A DNA stretch of 64,000 bases from assembly GCF_000003815.2 (NCBI RefSeq), contig NC_049989.1, positions 10,619,382-10,683,381 on the forward strand, in the 5' to 3' direction. Position 1 is the first letter of the stretch; the number at the start of each line of letters is the position of its first letter. The stretch comes from Branchiostoma floridae (lineage: Eukaryota; Chordata; Leptocardii; Amphioxiformes; Branchiostomatidae). Positions 22,530 through 32,749 of the stretch are shown one piece after another. The translations under genes and the position numbers were made by a program. The notes beneath the pieces were generated by a model. That model ran no database searches. It saw only the letters and a program-made list of their open reading frames with translations, and was not told the origin of the DNA.

Positions 22530-24110
22530 TGATGTTAGCCATGTCTGACAAGGATGCATCTTGTCTGATCCCCCCAAAAGAACGAAGAACTCTAAGAAGA
22601 GAGCCGCCTGACTTTTTACTGACCCTCAGTACTGTCTGATGTGTGTGTAAGGAACACTAATCACCACTAGGTGAGTCGTTACACTCTGATGAGTCCGGTT
22701 TGCTGATGAACGTCTACGGGAGATTTCGTTCACATCAGTACCTAACGACGTCTTAGCCTACAATTGCCTAATGATTGCCCAACGAATGTTGGCGTGGCTC
22801 TACGTCTCTTTCATGATGATATACGTCACATTTGCAGGCTGCTTGAGATAAAGCGTACATTATTCTAATCTTGAAATGTGTTCTGTCTTTCCATCATCGA
22901 TGTCCAGTGGTGCTATAATGTGCGGTTTGGCGGCCGCTATAGTTTCGGAAGGAAGTTTTGTTGTACTGTCTGTCTGCGTAAAAATGCTATCTGTGAATAT
23001 TGGTCGTCACGTTCTTTTGTGTTTTGCCTTTGGCTAAGTCTTGCGACTGCAGATGAAATGTACCCCCACGTGTATGTGTGATGTTAGGCGCGTGGAAAGA
23101 ATGTATGACTCATTCAAAGTATCAAAGTCTTTGTGTCTCAAGTTTGAATGTTCTTTCCTTGTAGATAACGTTTATTTATTCTTTCTGGCCTCTCTAATCA
23201 TCTTTCCACTATAAGTCTACTTTAATGGTTATCGGTGCGAATCCAACCTGGTGTATTCTAGCAAGGGGCTTAGTACAACGGTTAACGTTGTGCATGCACC
23301 TTCACATGATTGCTGGTGATAATCATCATTGCTGGTGATAATCATCAACCATAAATAACAAGTTGTAAGAAATTAAAAGGCAAGTTTACCTCAAACATTA
23401 ACACAGTAATAATCTGTACGACTTAACTCCCTGTAACACACTCTCTATAGGATTAGCAACGTCAATGATTAACAACCCTAAAAGTTTTGTTACATGTAAA
23501 ACTTTTCTCAATTGCCCCATTTTTTCGTCCCAACTTTTGAACCACTTCTATTTACACATGAGCAGTCTTCTTAAACTCAATTCAAGCCCATCCCAAAAGT
23601 GAAAGATGAGGCACTGTAACAGTATTAAATGTCATAAGCAATAGATAGGGGTTGATTTAAAAATTATCAAATTGTGCGTGTACATGTGCCATTTAGATTC
23701 CGTGTTAATCATCTAATAGAATTTTAATTTCGCATTTAAACAAAAATATTTGCTGACCTACATATCTTGACGGTCACTGACATACTACTTGAAGTATACG
23801 GCCAATTTCAAATTCCATCCAGCTGCTTGTAAATCAGTAACTGATACGATTTTACGCTTTTAACTGAAAGTATTGGCTTCGTCGACGCATCCAAGATAAA
23901 TGTTATTCTATTACAAGTGTGCGATGCTATTTGAAAGGAATACGATAAATAACCATAAAGAAATGAGCTTAGAGCTAGAGCATCCCTTGTGTCCAGATAT
24001 TTGTAGAGTATTCTGATTTATGATGTTCTTAAGAGATGAAGGACCAATGTCATAAGGCCTAATAAGCAATATTTAGGGAAGCTTTCGTGGACTTTATCCA
24101 ACTTTCTACC
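22530..24110. other. No gene recognised
   Basis: A 17-base direct repeat 'attgctggtgataatcat' occurs twice near 23310 and 23328. There is nothing coding or matched elsewhere. Confidence 0.4.
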
Positions 24111-24118
24111 TGTGCACA

Positions 24119-24163
24119 GTTAGGTTTTATGTAACATGATATCGTGTTACATGAAAACCTAAC
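24119..24163. repeat. Near-perfect hairpin, 22-bp arms, no loop
   Basis: GTTAGGTTTTATGTAACATG (24119-24138) is answered by 'cgtgttacatgaaaacctaa' (about 24143-24162), with one bulge and one mismatch and practically no spacer. Confidence 0.8.
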
Positions 24164-24169
24164 GAAAGA

Positions 24170-24815
24170 TTATATTCAAGTACTATACAAAATGTACCAG
24201 ATGATGGCAAGAGGCCTACAAATGTTGAAAGATTTTTTAATGTGGCATACGCTATCATAAAGATCTTCAAAAGAGCTATAATAAGAATATATTCAACCCG
24301 CGGGCATATGAATTGCGCACTTTTCCTTTATCACCATCTTAATAATAGGTAGAGTGTGTTTTGATTATCATCTTCAGTGGATATGTATGCGATTCATATA
24401 GTTCGTCTTGGACAAAAAATATCAGGTTACGATTCTTTTCCAATAGAAGTGGCGTATTTTCGATATTTCCACGTCTTCTCCCAAAAGAATATCTCTATAA
24501 ACTGTTCGTAAATATTGTTTAAAGACATTACACCATGAAAGAGTTCTCGTGAAATCCGTTAAGAAGAACTAGTTAACTGTGTAGTAACGCTAGTTTACCT
24601 TTGTCCGAGGGTTAACCTATAACCGTTGTATTGAAAAATACGGTATTTTGGAATAGCAAGTCGACGGAAAGTGGCTTCAAACTGCAACGTTATTAATACA
24701 TGGCAATTTTGAAGCATCTTCTTTTGACTCGATATCCCTTATCCCGTTTTTAAAGAAAACAACGAATATAGGTTCCCCGCGGACAAGCGTTACGTATTCT
24801 GCATGGAATTCCCAG
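24170..24815. other. No gene recognised
   Basis: AT-rich, with no repeat matched and no motif-bearing frame. Confidence 0.4.
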
Positions 24816-24818
24816 ACG

Positions 24819-25188
24819 TAGATCTGTATCTGTATCTGTATCTGTATCTATATAGCCGGTATAACCGCCCTTCGGCGTAACACACCAGCTTCGCAGGCAC
24901 GCAGTGCGGCAGCAGCTGGTTATATTACACTGAACGATCCGTCACTCCTAACTTCTGCACATCTATCTGCAAGCGTTCTTTAAAACTATCCAGAGAAGAG
25001 GCCCCTACTGTGCTTGGTGATAACAAGTTCCACTCTACGATAGTTCTGGAAAAATACGAATTTTTGAACACATCAATCCTAGCTTGGTAACTCTGGTACT
25101 TGAAGTCATGGCTGTTTCTTGTTCTTTTTTCCCTTCGTGAAACGAAGGGTTTGTTTTGAGTGCTGTTTGTGTGTGAGAGGGACGTTTG
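24819..25188 (-). pseudogene. LINE (CR1/jockey-type) ORF2 C-terminus, 3' UTR and tail
   Basis: The minus frame is open from 25188 to a TAA at 24925-24927 (about 87 residues). It reads RTRNSHDFKYQSYQARIDVF, then NSYFSRTIVEWNLLSPSTVG and ASSLDSFKERL, the hallmark post-RT tail of CR1/jockey-like non-LTR retrotransposons (SFFPRT..eWN.L). A GC-rich 3' UTR follows ('ctgccgcactgcgtgcctgc'), then a short AGATAC repeat tail (24819-24851 on plus), the usual CR1-type terminus. An in-frame stop lies just upstream at 25189-25191. The copy is 5'-truncated and has no RT catalytic motif. It is the best-preserved protein homology in the window. Confidence 0.85.
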
Positions 25189-25191
25189 TCA

Positions 25192-25850
25192 GCCTGATAT
25201 CTGGGGAAGGCATGGATGGATTGTTTTGATATTTGGTATGTGGGTAGGGTTAGACATGAGGAAGGAATGGTAGGAATTGCGTTACGGCAGGGCGTTCTAG
25301 CGGAGTGTTATTGTACTACAGCAGAACTTCCGGTTTTGATATTTTTTTCGGGACTTTTTTGGGTGATGATTTTTACGTGGTAGGTAGCTGTGTAAATGAA
25401 TAGTAAGGTGTGTAAGTTTTGGCCACTTAGGGGTTTTGCTGGGGCGGTGAGAGTCTTGTGTTAGGTTTTGAGAAGGAATAATGCAAGCAGGGGTCGATGG
25501 ATCGGAATGACTGTAGGTATGCAGATAGCTTACGTAGTGATGTACATAATTGTATGATTGTTATGCAAATTAGGAGGTAATTAGCAGAATGCAATAGGTA
25601 TGTCTGGAAACCGTTGTATGGTGCGTGTCTGTGGACAGAAAAGCTCGCGAACGGCTGGACAGATTGCTCTGATATTTGGTATGTGGGTAGTTCTTGAGAA
25701 GGAGAAGAAACGTACGAGGCATTTTTTCGTTTAGTGGCTTTTGACGGTTTTGCAGGGGATGTTTGTAGGTGGAAAATGGGTTTTACGCAATCGTAGGTAT
25801 TACGCAATCGTGGGTATTACGCAATCGTGCTATATTTAGGTGATATTACG
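25192..25850. repeat. Dispersed repeat with 'gatatttggtatgtgggtag' core, two copies
   Basis: 'ggattgttttgatatttggt' and 'atgtgggtag' at 25219-25248 recur at 25659-25693 after 'aacggctggacag', and a third fragment is at 16.2 kb. It adjoins the LINE tail. The minus-strand frame at 25427-25807 lies inside this repeat and has no motif. Confidence 0.45.
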
Positions 25851-26445
25851 TCATGCCGATGGGCTTCATGCTTACCCCGTCCCAACAGGAAGTGATCCCA
25901 AAGGTCATAGTTGCGCAATAGAGAAAATGGTTTATAGGGACAGTACATTATACATGATGGGGTGTGCATGTTCCCCATAAGATTTGATAATCTGTAGACT
26001 AAGGGCAATGATGATATTGTATACAGGGGCGTGTATTACACGTTTTAAAAGGGTTGCACATGTAACAGTTACTACCGGTACAATACACTGATGAACAAAG
26101 CAGGTTTTGTTTTTCACAGTAACTTGCAGTCATTAATGAGATTGTTTATAGGGAGTTTACATTAGACATATGGGATACACAATGTAGTGGACTGCATTGT
26201 GAAACAAAGAATGTTACGACATCATCATTGTTGCAACCATTGATATATTTGCTTCCGGCGGTGGATTTGTTATCCTACCTGCTGAAATTGGACAAATTTC
26301 TTGTCGGGATAAGCATTTGGTCTCTCTTCCAAGGAAGAAATTATGCATGTTTTATGTTATCCCGGACAGAAAAGGTGTCGCGAGGCGTATAGTCCTATTG
26401 ACTGACAAGCCCCGTGCGGGCGGATAAAGCGTTCACGCCACGGCA
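25850..26445. other. No gene recognised
   Basis: It begins just after a short 'attacgcaatcgt' triplication (25789-25829). Nothing else is supported. Confidence 0.4.
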
Positions 26446-26915
26446 CGGCCATTTGTACTGATATGTGGCGAGAACGTTTGGGCAAGAGACACGGGGTCAT
26501 GTCAGAATTTCAATGAGTTCCAAGTCGCAAGCCCAAAATGGAAGTTATACTTTTATGTCTTGTTTTCCAAGCGATGTAATGTAGAGTATATAGCTCACAA
26601 CAAGGACACAAGTGGTAATTAACACAATCACGTCATTTGTACCGACATGTCGCGAGAACGATTAGGTGAGAGACACGCACGGGGTCATGTCAAAAGTTCC
26701 ATGAGTCACAAGTCGCAAGCCCAGATGGATAGTTATACTTTGATGTCTTGATTTCTCTGCAATTTAATCTAGGGTAGGTCGCAGGTGCTAGTTAGCAGAT
26801 TCATGCCGTTTGTACTGATAGGTTACTAAAACGATTGGGTAAGAGAAAAGGGGTCATCTGAAAAGTTCCATGAGTTCCAAGTCGCAAGCCCAAAATGGAA
26901 GTTATACTTTTATGT
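26445..26915. repeat. Tandem array, about 180-bp unit, 3 copies
   Basis: Units begin 'atttgtactgatatgtggcg' (about 26451), 'atttgtaccgacatgtcgcg' (about 26635) and 'gtttgtactgataggttact' (about 26808). Each has 'ggggtcat', 'aagtcgcaagccca' and 'gttatactttt'. The third unit ends at 'tttatgtacc'. Confidence 0.85.
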
Positions 26916-27625
26916 ACCTGAGGAGGAGCATTCCGTGACGACACCAGCCATCACATTTTGGAGGTGTTCGCTGGGGATGTGAAGATCATTTATGTGGATC
27001 TCACCAATGACGGCGTTGATGTGGTCAACGTTATTGTTTTATGTGTTATTTTATTGATATTTTGATGCAACAGTCGATTTTAGCCCAGTCAATATAAGTC
27101 TTTATCTTCAAAAGACAATGAAAGGTATTTGCTTTGTCCATGGAAATGAATGGACAGGACAGTTTGTGTCATGTGCACAAACAAGAAAGGATGGATGATA
27201 GAATACTTTTAAAATACAGCTACTGCCTATATCACTTTTTTCGGCGCACCTTCCTATGTGACGGTCTCCATGCTTTCTCCCAAAAAGCGTAAGCAGGCCT
27301 TCTTCATCTCCCGTAAATCGTAGAGACACGGTTTCATTTTACACAGTTTGTAGCAGGCCATAACGTACACATACATTCCATTCCATAGTAAAAACCACAA
27401 ACCCTTTGTCTTCGCATTATATTCTACAACTTCTCAATGCATTTCACAGATAACATTGACCACCTACTGCCAAGATTCCAAGTAACTTGCCTTTTAGATT
27501 CTTAATGACATACAAAAGTCTCCAATAATGTCGGCCTGACGTAGAAAACGCTCATCCTGACATGCACCTCACAGTTTCATATTTAAAACCAACAACATCC
27601 TCTCAACACCTCGCCTTCTCACTTC
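26916..27625. other. No gene; one minus-strand frame without motif
   Basis: The complement of 27108-27329 is open for 73 codons (contains DIGSSCILKVFYH). I do not recognise it and see no splice context. Confidence 0.35.
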
Positions 27626-27628
27626 CAC

Positions 27629-27845
27629 TTACAAGTGACGCTCTGACACAGAACTAAAGCTAGCCAATGACACGTCTACATATAAACCCTCCACCACCGC
27701 ACCATCACCCATTTCACGAAGGTTGAGTTCTGCGAACGCTTGTTGAGCTGGTATTAGATACTTATCAGTCGGTACGTCCACCAGCCTATTGGTCATTTTG
27801 TACATCATTCTGTAGATGAATGCCAACTGTGCACACCTTGATTAA
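27629..27845 (-). pseudogene. LINE reverse-transcriptase thumb-region remnant
   Basis: The minus frame reads QLAFIYRMMYKMTNRLVDVP then TDKYLIPAQ. This matches the segment just before the C-terminal SFFPRT block in CR1/L2-like LINE reverse transcriptases, where the family pattern is R...L.MFYKI.NGLVD.P...YL.PA. After PAQQ the similarity stops, and the frame runs 40 more codons to a stop at 27629-27631, so the downstream block is deleted or frameshifted. It has no catalytic motif. It is probably a separate insertion from the LINE fragment at 25 kb, because the spacing is too large. Confidence 0.6.
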
Positions 27846-27990
27846 ACAGCGTTTAGTGATGGGGCGGTTGAAATGGATCCGGATTTTTGCCTAATTGGAG
27901 CCGACCGAGAATTATTCAATCGATACGGTTTAAGCCTCGTGAGACGGCGCATTGGTTAACTCCTAGATACCCTCGACAATCTGCCTATCT
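27846..27990. other. No feature recognised
   Basis: Short unassigned spacer between the LINE remnant and the foldback element. Confidence 0.3.
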
Positions 27991-27999
27991 TAAGTCCCA

Positions 28000-28450
28000 T
28001 TCAGAAGAGAGCAAGAATCAGCCGGAATGCCGTCGGAATGAAAATTATTTTCTATTCCTGGCAATTCCTGGTAATTCGTAGTGTGTTTCAGAAATTCTAA
28101 CTGCATTCCAGCTATTTGTGACCGTTCTTTTGTCTGACCCGAAAGTTATCGACAAGTTAAAAACTGTCGAGGTACATTAGAAGTGGAGAAATGTCGAATG
28201 GCATTCAAAATGGATTCTAAGTGTATTCTAACTATTCTAGCTGCAGTATGACCGCATTCTACGGCATTCCAACATTATTCGAAGCATTCTTATCTATTTC
28301 GATGGAGAACCGAAACGGCAAGCCACTTCGAATCCTGCCAGAATTTGGCCAGAAGAATATCTGGAATGCAGTTAGGATTTCTAAAATACACTACGAATTC
28401 CCAAGAATAGAAAAAAATCATTTTGAAGGCATTTTGCCTCATTCCTTGTC
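28000..28450. mobile_element. Foldback element with about 95-bp imperfect arms
   Basis: The left arm (about 28010-28115) contains 'ggtaattcgtagtgtgtttc' and 'aactgcattccagctatttg'. Its inverse is found at about 28345-28445 ('ctggaatgcagttaggattt', 'acactacgaattccc', 'gaatagaaaaaaatcatttt'). The roughly 230-base centre is rich in 'gcattc' motifs. Open frames on both strands across the right arm come from the palindrome and are not genes. Confidence 0.65.
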
Positions 28451-29010
28451 GTGTGAAGAAGATATAAGATCCATTTTGATTTCCCGCTTGGAATTGCCCC
28501 GAATGTGGCATGAATTTTGCAAATACTTCATTTCGGCTGGTTCTGCTTGATTCCAGCTGGTAATTCCGTTTCAGAGTAAAGGCCCTATTACCAAGGTGAG
28601 TTCCCATTTAGTTTTGCCTCAATCCACTGGTCTATTTTTGAAAGCGACCTCATCAGTATTGCAAGAAGAAAATGTTTTTTAATGGGTTTTATAATTCAAT
28701 GTCTCTGGGCAGAGGATCCTTTTCCCATGGTTTGATAGTTCAATTTGTTACCATGCCGCCTCTATTCCTGTATATTCACTAGTTGCTAAGAGTCTCCAAC
28801 CTCTCTAAACAGATTCGCAACGTACGTATGCCAATGGACGGTGGCTAATATAATATCACGGAAAATCACTGAATTAAACCACCATACGTCTTTGATTCTT
28901 GTACCTTAGTTACTGCTCTAAGAGGGAAGAGACAGAGAAAGAGGGTAATAAGCATTTAAATCGTAGTTTACTCTGAATGCTGAGCAATATCAAGGGGCTA
29001 CAAGGACACA
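28450..29010. other. No gene recognised
   Basis: No repeat match and no motif in this flank of the foldback element. Confidence 0.35.
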
Positions 29011-29016
29011 CAGTAA

Positions 29017-29266
29017 AGGTGGTATTTCATTACACTTGCTGCACCATTGCGGCACTGCGGGGTTCGAGAGATAACTCAACCAATTTACCTTAAGAGATGA
29101 AGAGCGAATTTTCTTACTAAAAGGTGTATTTTGACGTATACGTATACATTTACGTATTAGGCAATGTCTAATTTATGAAAAAATCGGCGAAAATAACAAA
29201 ACGGTGCCACAGTGATTGAACCCCGCAGAGCCGCACCGGTGCCCCAAGTGTAGTGAGATAAAACCT
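29017..29266. mobile_element. TAA-flanked TIR MITE, copy C
   Basis: This is a 250-bp element with exact TAA duplications (29014-29016, 29267-29269). Ends are AGGTGGTATTTCATTACACT and its degenerate complement. The interior 'agagatgaagagcgaatttt' places it in the same family and orientation as copy A. Confidence 0.8.
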
Positions 29267-29373
29267 TAAGACATAGATAGCACTATTGTAACCATTCCAA
29301 GCTACCAAAGAACGTTCCAAATGGATGCGACATCACCTGTACGATCTGAATTGCAATACACGTATTTACGTCT

Positions 29374-29505
29374 TGGGTTTGAATCCCCTGACATGCAACC
29401 TTCTTGTGACCTTTGGAAAGACACTCAGCGTTCCTTGTATGTCTCACTTCATGCAGGTGGAAATTAGTACCTAGCTTCGGTTTCGGACATCCCTCGGACT
29501 AAAAG
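29374..29505 (+). repeat. SINE body fragment
   Basis: The B-box-like 'gggtttgaatcccctg' is followed by 'acctttggaaagacactcag', 'gtatgtctcacttcatgcag' and 'tagtacctagcttcggtttc'. These match the tail order of the SINE at 17.3 kb (inverse strand). The 5' tRNA head is missing or too eroded. Confidence 0.6.
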
Positions 29506-29553
29506 GTTTTGCGTGTCTGAGGAGAGCACGTTTCATAACCTACTTCACTCTAG

Positions 29554-29799
29554 AGGTGTACTCTCACTGCACTTGTGGCACCGGTGTGGCACTGTGGGGT
29601 TCGCAGATGACTCAACGGTTTTCAGAGATAAAGAACGAATTTTCTTCCGTTTTGTGCATTTTGTTGTCCTCGAAGTCATTCTTTTACGTATTACGCAGTA
29701 TATAAATTATTACAAATCGCGAAAATAACAAAAAAGTGCAGCAGCGAACGAACCCCCGCAGTGCCGCACCGGTGCCCCAAGTCCAATGAGAGTACACCT
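29554..29799. mobile_element. TAA-flanked TIR MITE, copy D
   Basis: Ends are AGGTGTACTCTCACTGCACT and 'ccaatgagagtacacct'. Flanks are TAG (left, mutated) and TAA (right). The interior is 'gataaagaacgaattttctt' as in copy A. Confidence 0.8.
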
Positions 29800-29843
29800 T
29801 AAGTAGGGTAGGGAATTGATTATTTACTTCAAGCAGCCCTCGC

Positions 29844-30080
29844 AAGGCCCCTTCCCACTAGACGGCGATCGCGCTGCGCTCTCACTGCGACCCAAAACTG
29901 ATGCGTGTAACCTTCGATTTCATACTGTGTACATCATACAAAATATAAAAGTGACACTGAAAAGACAACATAACACACAAAGCATGAAAAAGTTCTTTTT
30001 TTTTAATTCGTTGTGTGATCTGTCAAATCTTAGGTCGCAGAGAGAGCGCGGCGAGATCGCCGTCCTAGTGGAAAGGGGTT
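29844..30080. mobile_element. Second TIR MITE family (ACTAGACGGCGATC ends)
   Basis: Left end AAGGCCCCTTCCCACTAGAC continues GGCGATCGCGCTGCGCTCTC. The right end is the inverse with indels ('gagagagcgcggcgagatcg', 'cgtcctagtggaaaggggtt'). TIRs are about 50 bp. A solo end of this family is at 41143-41172. The interior is unlike the AGGTG family, although the outer AAGGCCCC is shared with copy A. Confidence 0.7.
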
Positions 30081-30084
30081 ATAA

Positions 30085-30930
30085 CCCCTGCTTTTGCTAT
30101 TGTGTCGGTTAGTCCTCTCTCATGCCTATGTCACATTTCAAAACCGGGGCCCGATCGGGAACGAAAATTATTATATAAAGGACACCAAATAACACAAGTC
30201 ACAAGTCAAGAGAATAGTCGTGGGCATTATTTGTGCCTCAGGACTTGTTACGTGGCAACACCTATTAGTAAGTAAAAAAAGATGAACGAATTAATTGCAT
30301 CAGTATTGCAGAAATCAATGCCCTGTTTCTGAATGGTTACGTTATAATGATGTTGGTGAAACGAAGTTTCAGCAGCTAGGCAGTAAGATTCCGCGACAGG
30401 AATTTTAATTTCATATTAGGTTTTCTGATTTCATGTCTGCAAAGCCTTTTCGCGTGGTCTGGTGGGTTAATGCCAGTCTGACACTATTCCTATCTATTCA
30501 CTGGTTGCTAACGCTCGGTCTAATCGTCTAAGCAGGGGCCTTTGCCTTCTGGCTTGACCACGTCACAAGGTATTAATGCAAATTGACGGATGCTAACACC
30601 ATGGGATTTCATTTCAAGCCCCTTGCACATTTACATTCTTGTGCCGTAGTTACAGTTACTGTATAACATATAGAAGAAAAACTTTTGATCGTAGCCTTTT
30701 TACATTCTGCATGATGGGTTTGCGCCGGTGAAACCACAGGCATCGCCTACCTTCGACATTGCGACCTTGGGAAACGCACTTTACAAGATTCTACGTGATC
30801 GATTCAATAGCGCAACTGTAGCTTGTGTGCTCGCTTCAAAAGACATTAAAAAACTGCTTTCACTTCTTAGCATGGAGTACTAGAGAGGACACAGCACTAC
30901 CAGCGGACTAGCCCCCCCTTCCTAAGTGCT
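30085..30930. other. No gene; SINE scrap near 30.89 kb
   Basis: 'taccagcggactagcccccc' (30898-30917) resembles the end of the SINE type at 21.0 kb. Nothing else is supported. Confidence 0.35.
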
Positions 30931-30949
30931 AATGAAATGGAGATGGCAC

Positions 30950-31510
30950 AACCCTATGCATCTGTTACCTACAACAGACGCACGGGTAAATTTGAAGTTG
31001 GGCTGCAAAGGCACAAAGTAAAACACGTAGTGCAAGAGTCACACGCACAAGGCCCACATGTCTATTTGCGATACGAGAATAACTGTGAGTTTGAAGCACG
31101 TACACGGTTGCAGACAACGAAACCATTTCAAGCTACGTACGGAAGAAAGTTCAAAACGGACGATCGCAATGGTAAATTTAGATTGGGGCTGCCAAGGCAC
31201 ACGTAGTGCATGATTCACACGCATAAGGCTCATGCTTCTTTGCGATTCGAGAATAACTGTGAGTTTGAAGCAAAGTAGTATAAAATGGAATCTTTATAAG
31301 CTACGTACTGAAGAAAGTTCAAAACGGACGATGGCAAGGTTAAATTTAAATTAGGGGTGCAAGCGTACACAGTTAAACACGTAGTGCATGATTCACACGC
31401 ACAAGGCTCATGTCCCTTTGCGATACGAGAATAACTGTGAGTTTTAAGCACAGTAGGTAAGAATGGAACCATTTCAAGCTGCTGAAAAAAAGTTCAAAAT
31501 AGATGCGACA
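30950..31510. repeat. Tandem array, about 175-bp unit, 3 copies
   Basis: The anchor 'cgagaataactgtgag' recurs at about 31073, 31247 and 31427. Each unit also has 'cacgtagtgca', 'tcacacgca.aaggc' and 'gaaagttcaaaacggacgat'. The plus-strand frame at 30937-31206 crosses one and a half units and is not preserved in the others, so it is not a gene. Confidence 0.85.
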
Positions 31511-31659
31511 CGTGTACAATCGCAAGACACAAACCTGAAATCAGTTCTCTGTAAGAACGGACCAAAATGTGCATTTATCTTGCTTGACAACATCTAGGCA
31601 TATGTTGTCAATACTAAAATGTATGATATCTCAGGTGGGTATGCAAGTTACGGAAGGGA

Positions 31660-31938
31660 AGTTAAGGGGAGATCTTGCGATCGAGGAGGTGTTTTAATAC
31701 CCCCTCACATGTAGCAAAAATTGATCGGACGACGAGTCTGCGAGCTCTAAATAACGAGGAGGCATGACCCTGACGGGAAGGGGGGGACTCTGACATTTCT
31801 TCGTCTGCATCAGGGTCATGCCTCCTCGTAATTTAGAGCTTGCAGACTCGTCGTCCGATCGATTTTCGTTACATGTGAGGGGGGGGGGGGTATAAGCACG
31901 CTTAAAAGGAGGGACTCGCAACCCCTCCCTGTACACAT
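31660..31938. mobile_element. Foldback element with near-perfect arms
   Basis: The core left arm 31701-31775 (including 'gatcggacgacgagtctgcg' and 'aacgaggaggcatgaccctg') is matched by the right arm 31812-31890 ('cagggtcatgcctcctcgt', 'agactcgtcgtccgatcgat') with few mismatches around a 35-base loop. Weaker pairing extends outward to 'gcgatcgaggagg' and 'ggagggactcgc'. The high arm identity suggests recent insertion or arm conversion. No transposase. Confidence 0.8.
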
Positions 31939-31939
31939 A

Positions 31940-32620
31940 CACACTACTAGGGATCATTAATCGGCTAATTAGTTAAGATTTAGGACTCCAAGCCAGGCTT
32001 TTGTCGTTATTATCGTCTGCATGCTCAGTTTAGATGAATAAGTTGAATCCGACTTACGACTTAGCTCACAGAAATTTAAAAAAGCAAAAGTTACAAAAGA
32101 AAGAAAGACTGCCATCCACATGCATTCACTCTGCAGTTTCTTGACTAGGACCTTACGCACCTCTAGTTACCTCTGGCAGTGAGTTACATAAAGAACCTCT
32201 CTCATTTACATTGCGATGCAGGCAAGCATTAAAGAACTCAATAATCAGGGTGTTGCAGACAACTGACCTGAAATGAGTTAAGTCCATTCAATTCCTTTGG
32301 GCCCAACTAAGGCAGAAATAACGCTATTACCTATCATGGAAGCTCATCTGTGTTGGTAGTACTTACATGAACTTTATTTGCACCACAATTGTACATGGTA
32401 CAAAGTATGGCAACAGCTATTACATAAGGTACAAAATAGAGGTACACATGTATAGGATAAAGCTTAACATGATGATCCTAGTTAACATAACAATAAGGGC
32501 TAACATAATTCATTCGTATAGTATCACAATGAAGTATTCAAAAACAAAGTTAGAGTACTGGACACTGAACAGGATTAATTTGTGAGATAAATAAATGAGG
32601 TCATGAACACCTGAGCCTTC
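31940..32620. other. No gene; retroelement 3'-end-like repeat at 32.37 kb
   Basis: 'gaactttatttgcaccacaa' and 'ttgtacatggtacaaagtat' (32368-32408) match 56650-56688. On the minus strand both carry AATAAA-like signals, as a retroelement 3' end would. There is no coding. Confidence 0.4.
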
Positions 32621-32624
32621 CAAC

Positions 32625-32745
32625 CGTCACTGAACAAAGACGGTGGGCGTTACAGACTTTCTGACACGTTTGACCAATCATTGACGTCACGGATCCACAG
32701 GATCACGTGTTGATGATAATATCACGTGTCTGTAGCTCTCGCGAG
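32625..32745. repeat. E-box/dyad dispersed repeat, partial copy 3
   Basis: 'cactgaacaaagacggtggg' and 'gcgttacagactttc' match the start of the 5055 copy, then 'tgacgtcacggatccacagg' and two CACGTG sites (32705 and 32724). It is partial; the AGCAGTGGAT half is absent. Confidence 0.45.
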
Positions 32746-32749
32746 TTTA

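Noticed and set aside
25427-25807. 126-codon minus-strand frame
   Set aside because: It lies within a dispersed repeat and has no domain or splice context.
28221-28607. Opposed open frames of more than 100 codons
   Set aside because: They lie across the foldback element's right arm and are mirrored by its palindrome, with no motif.
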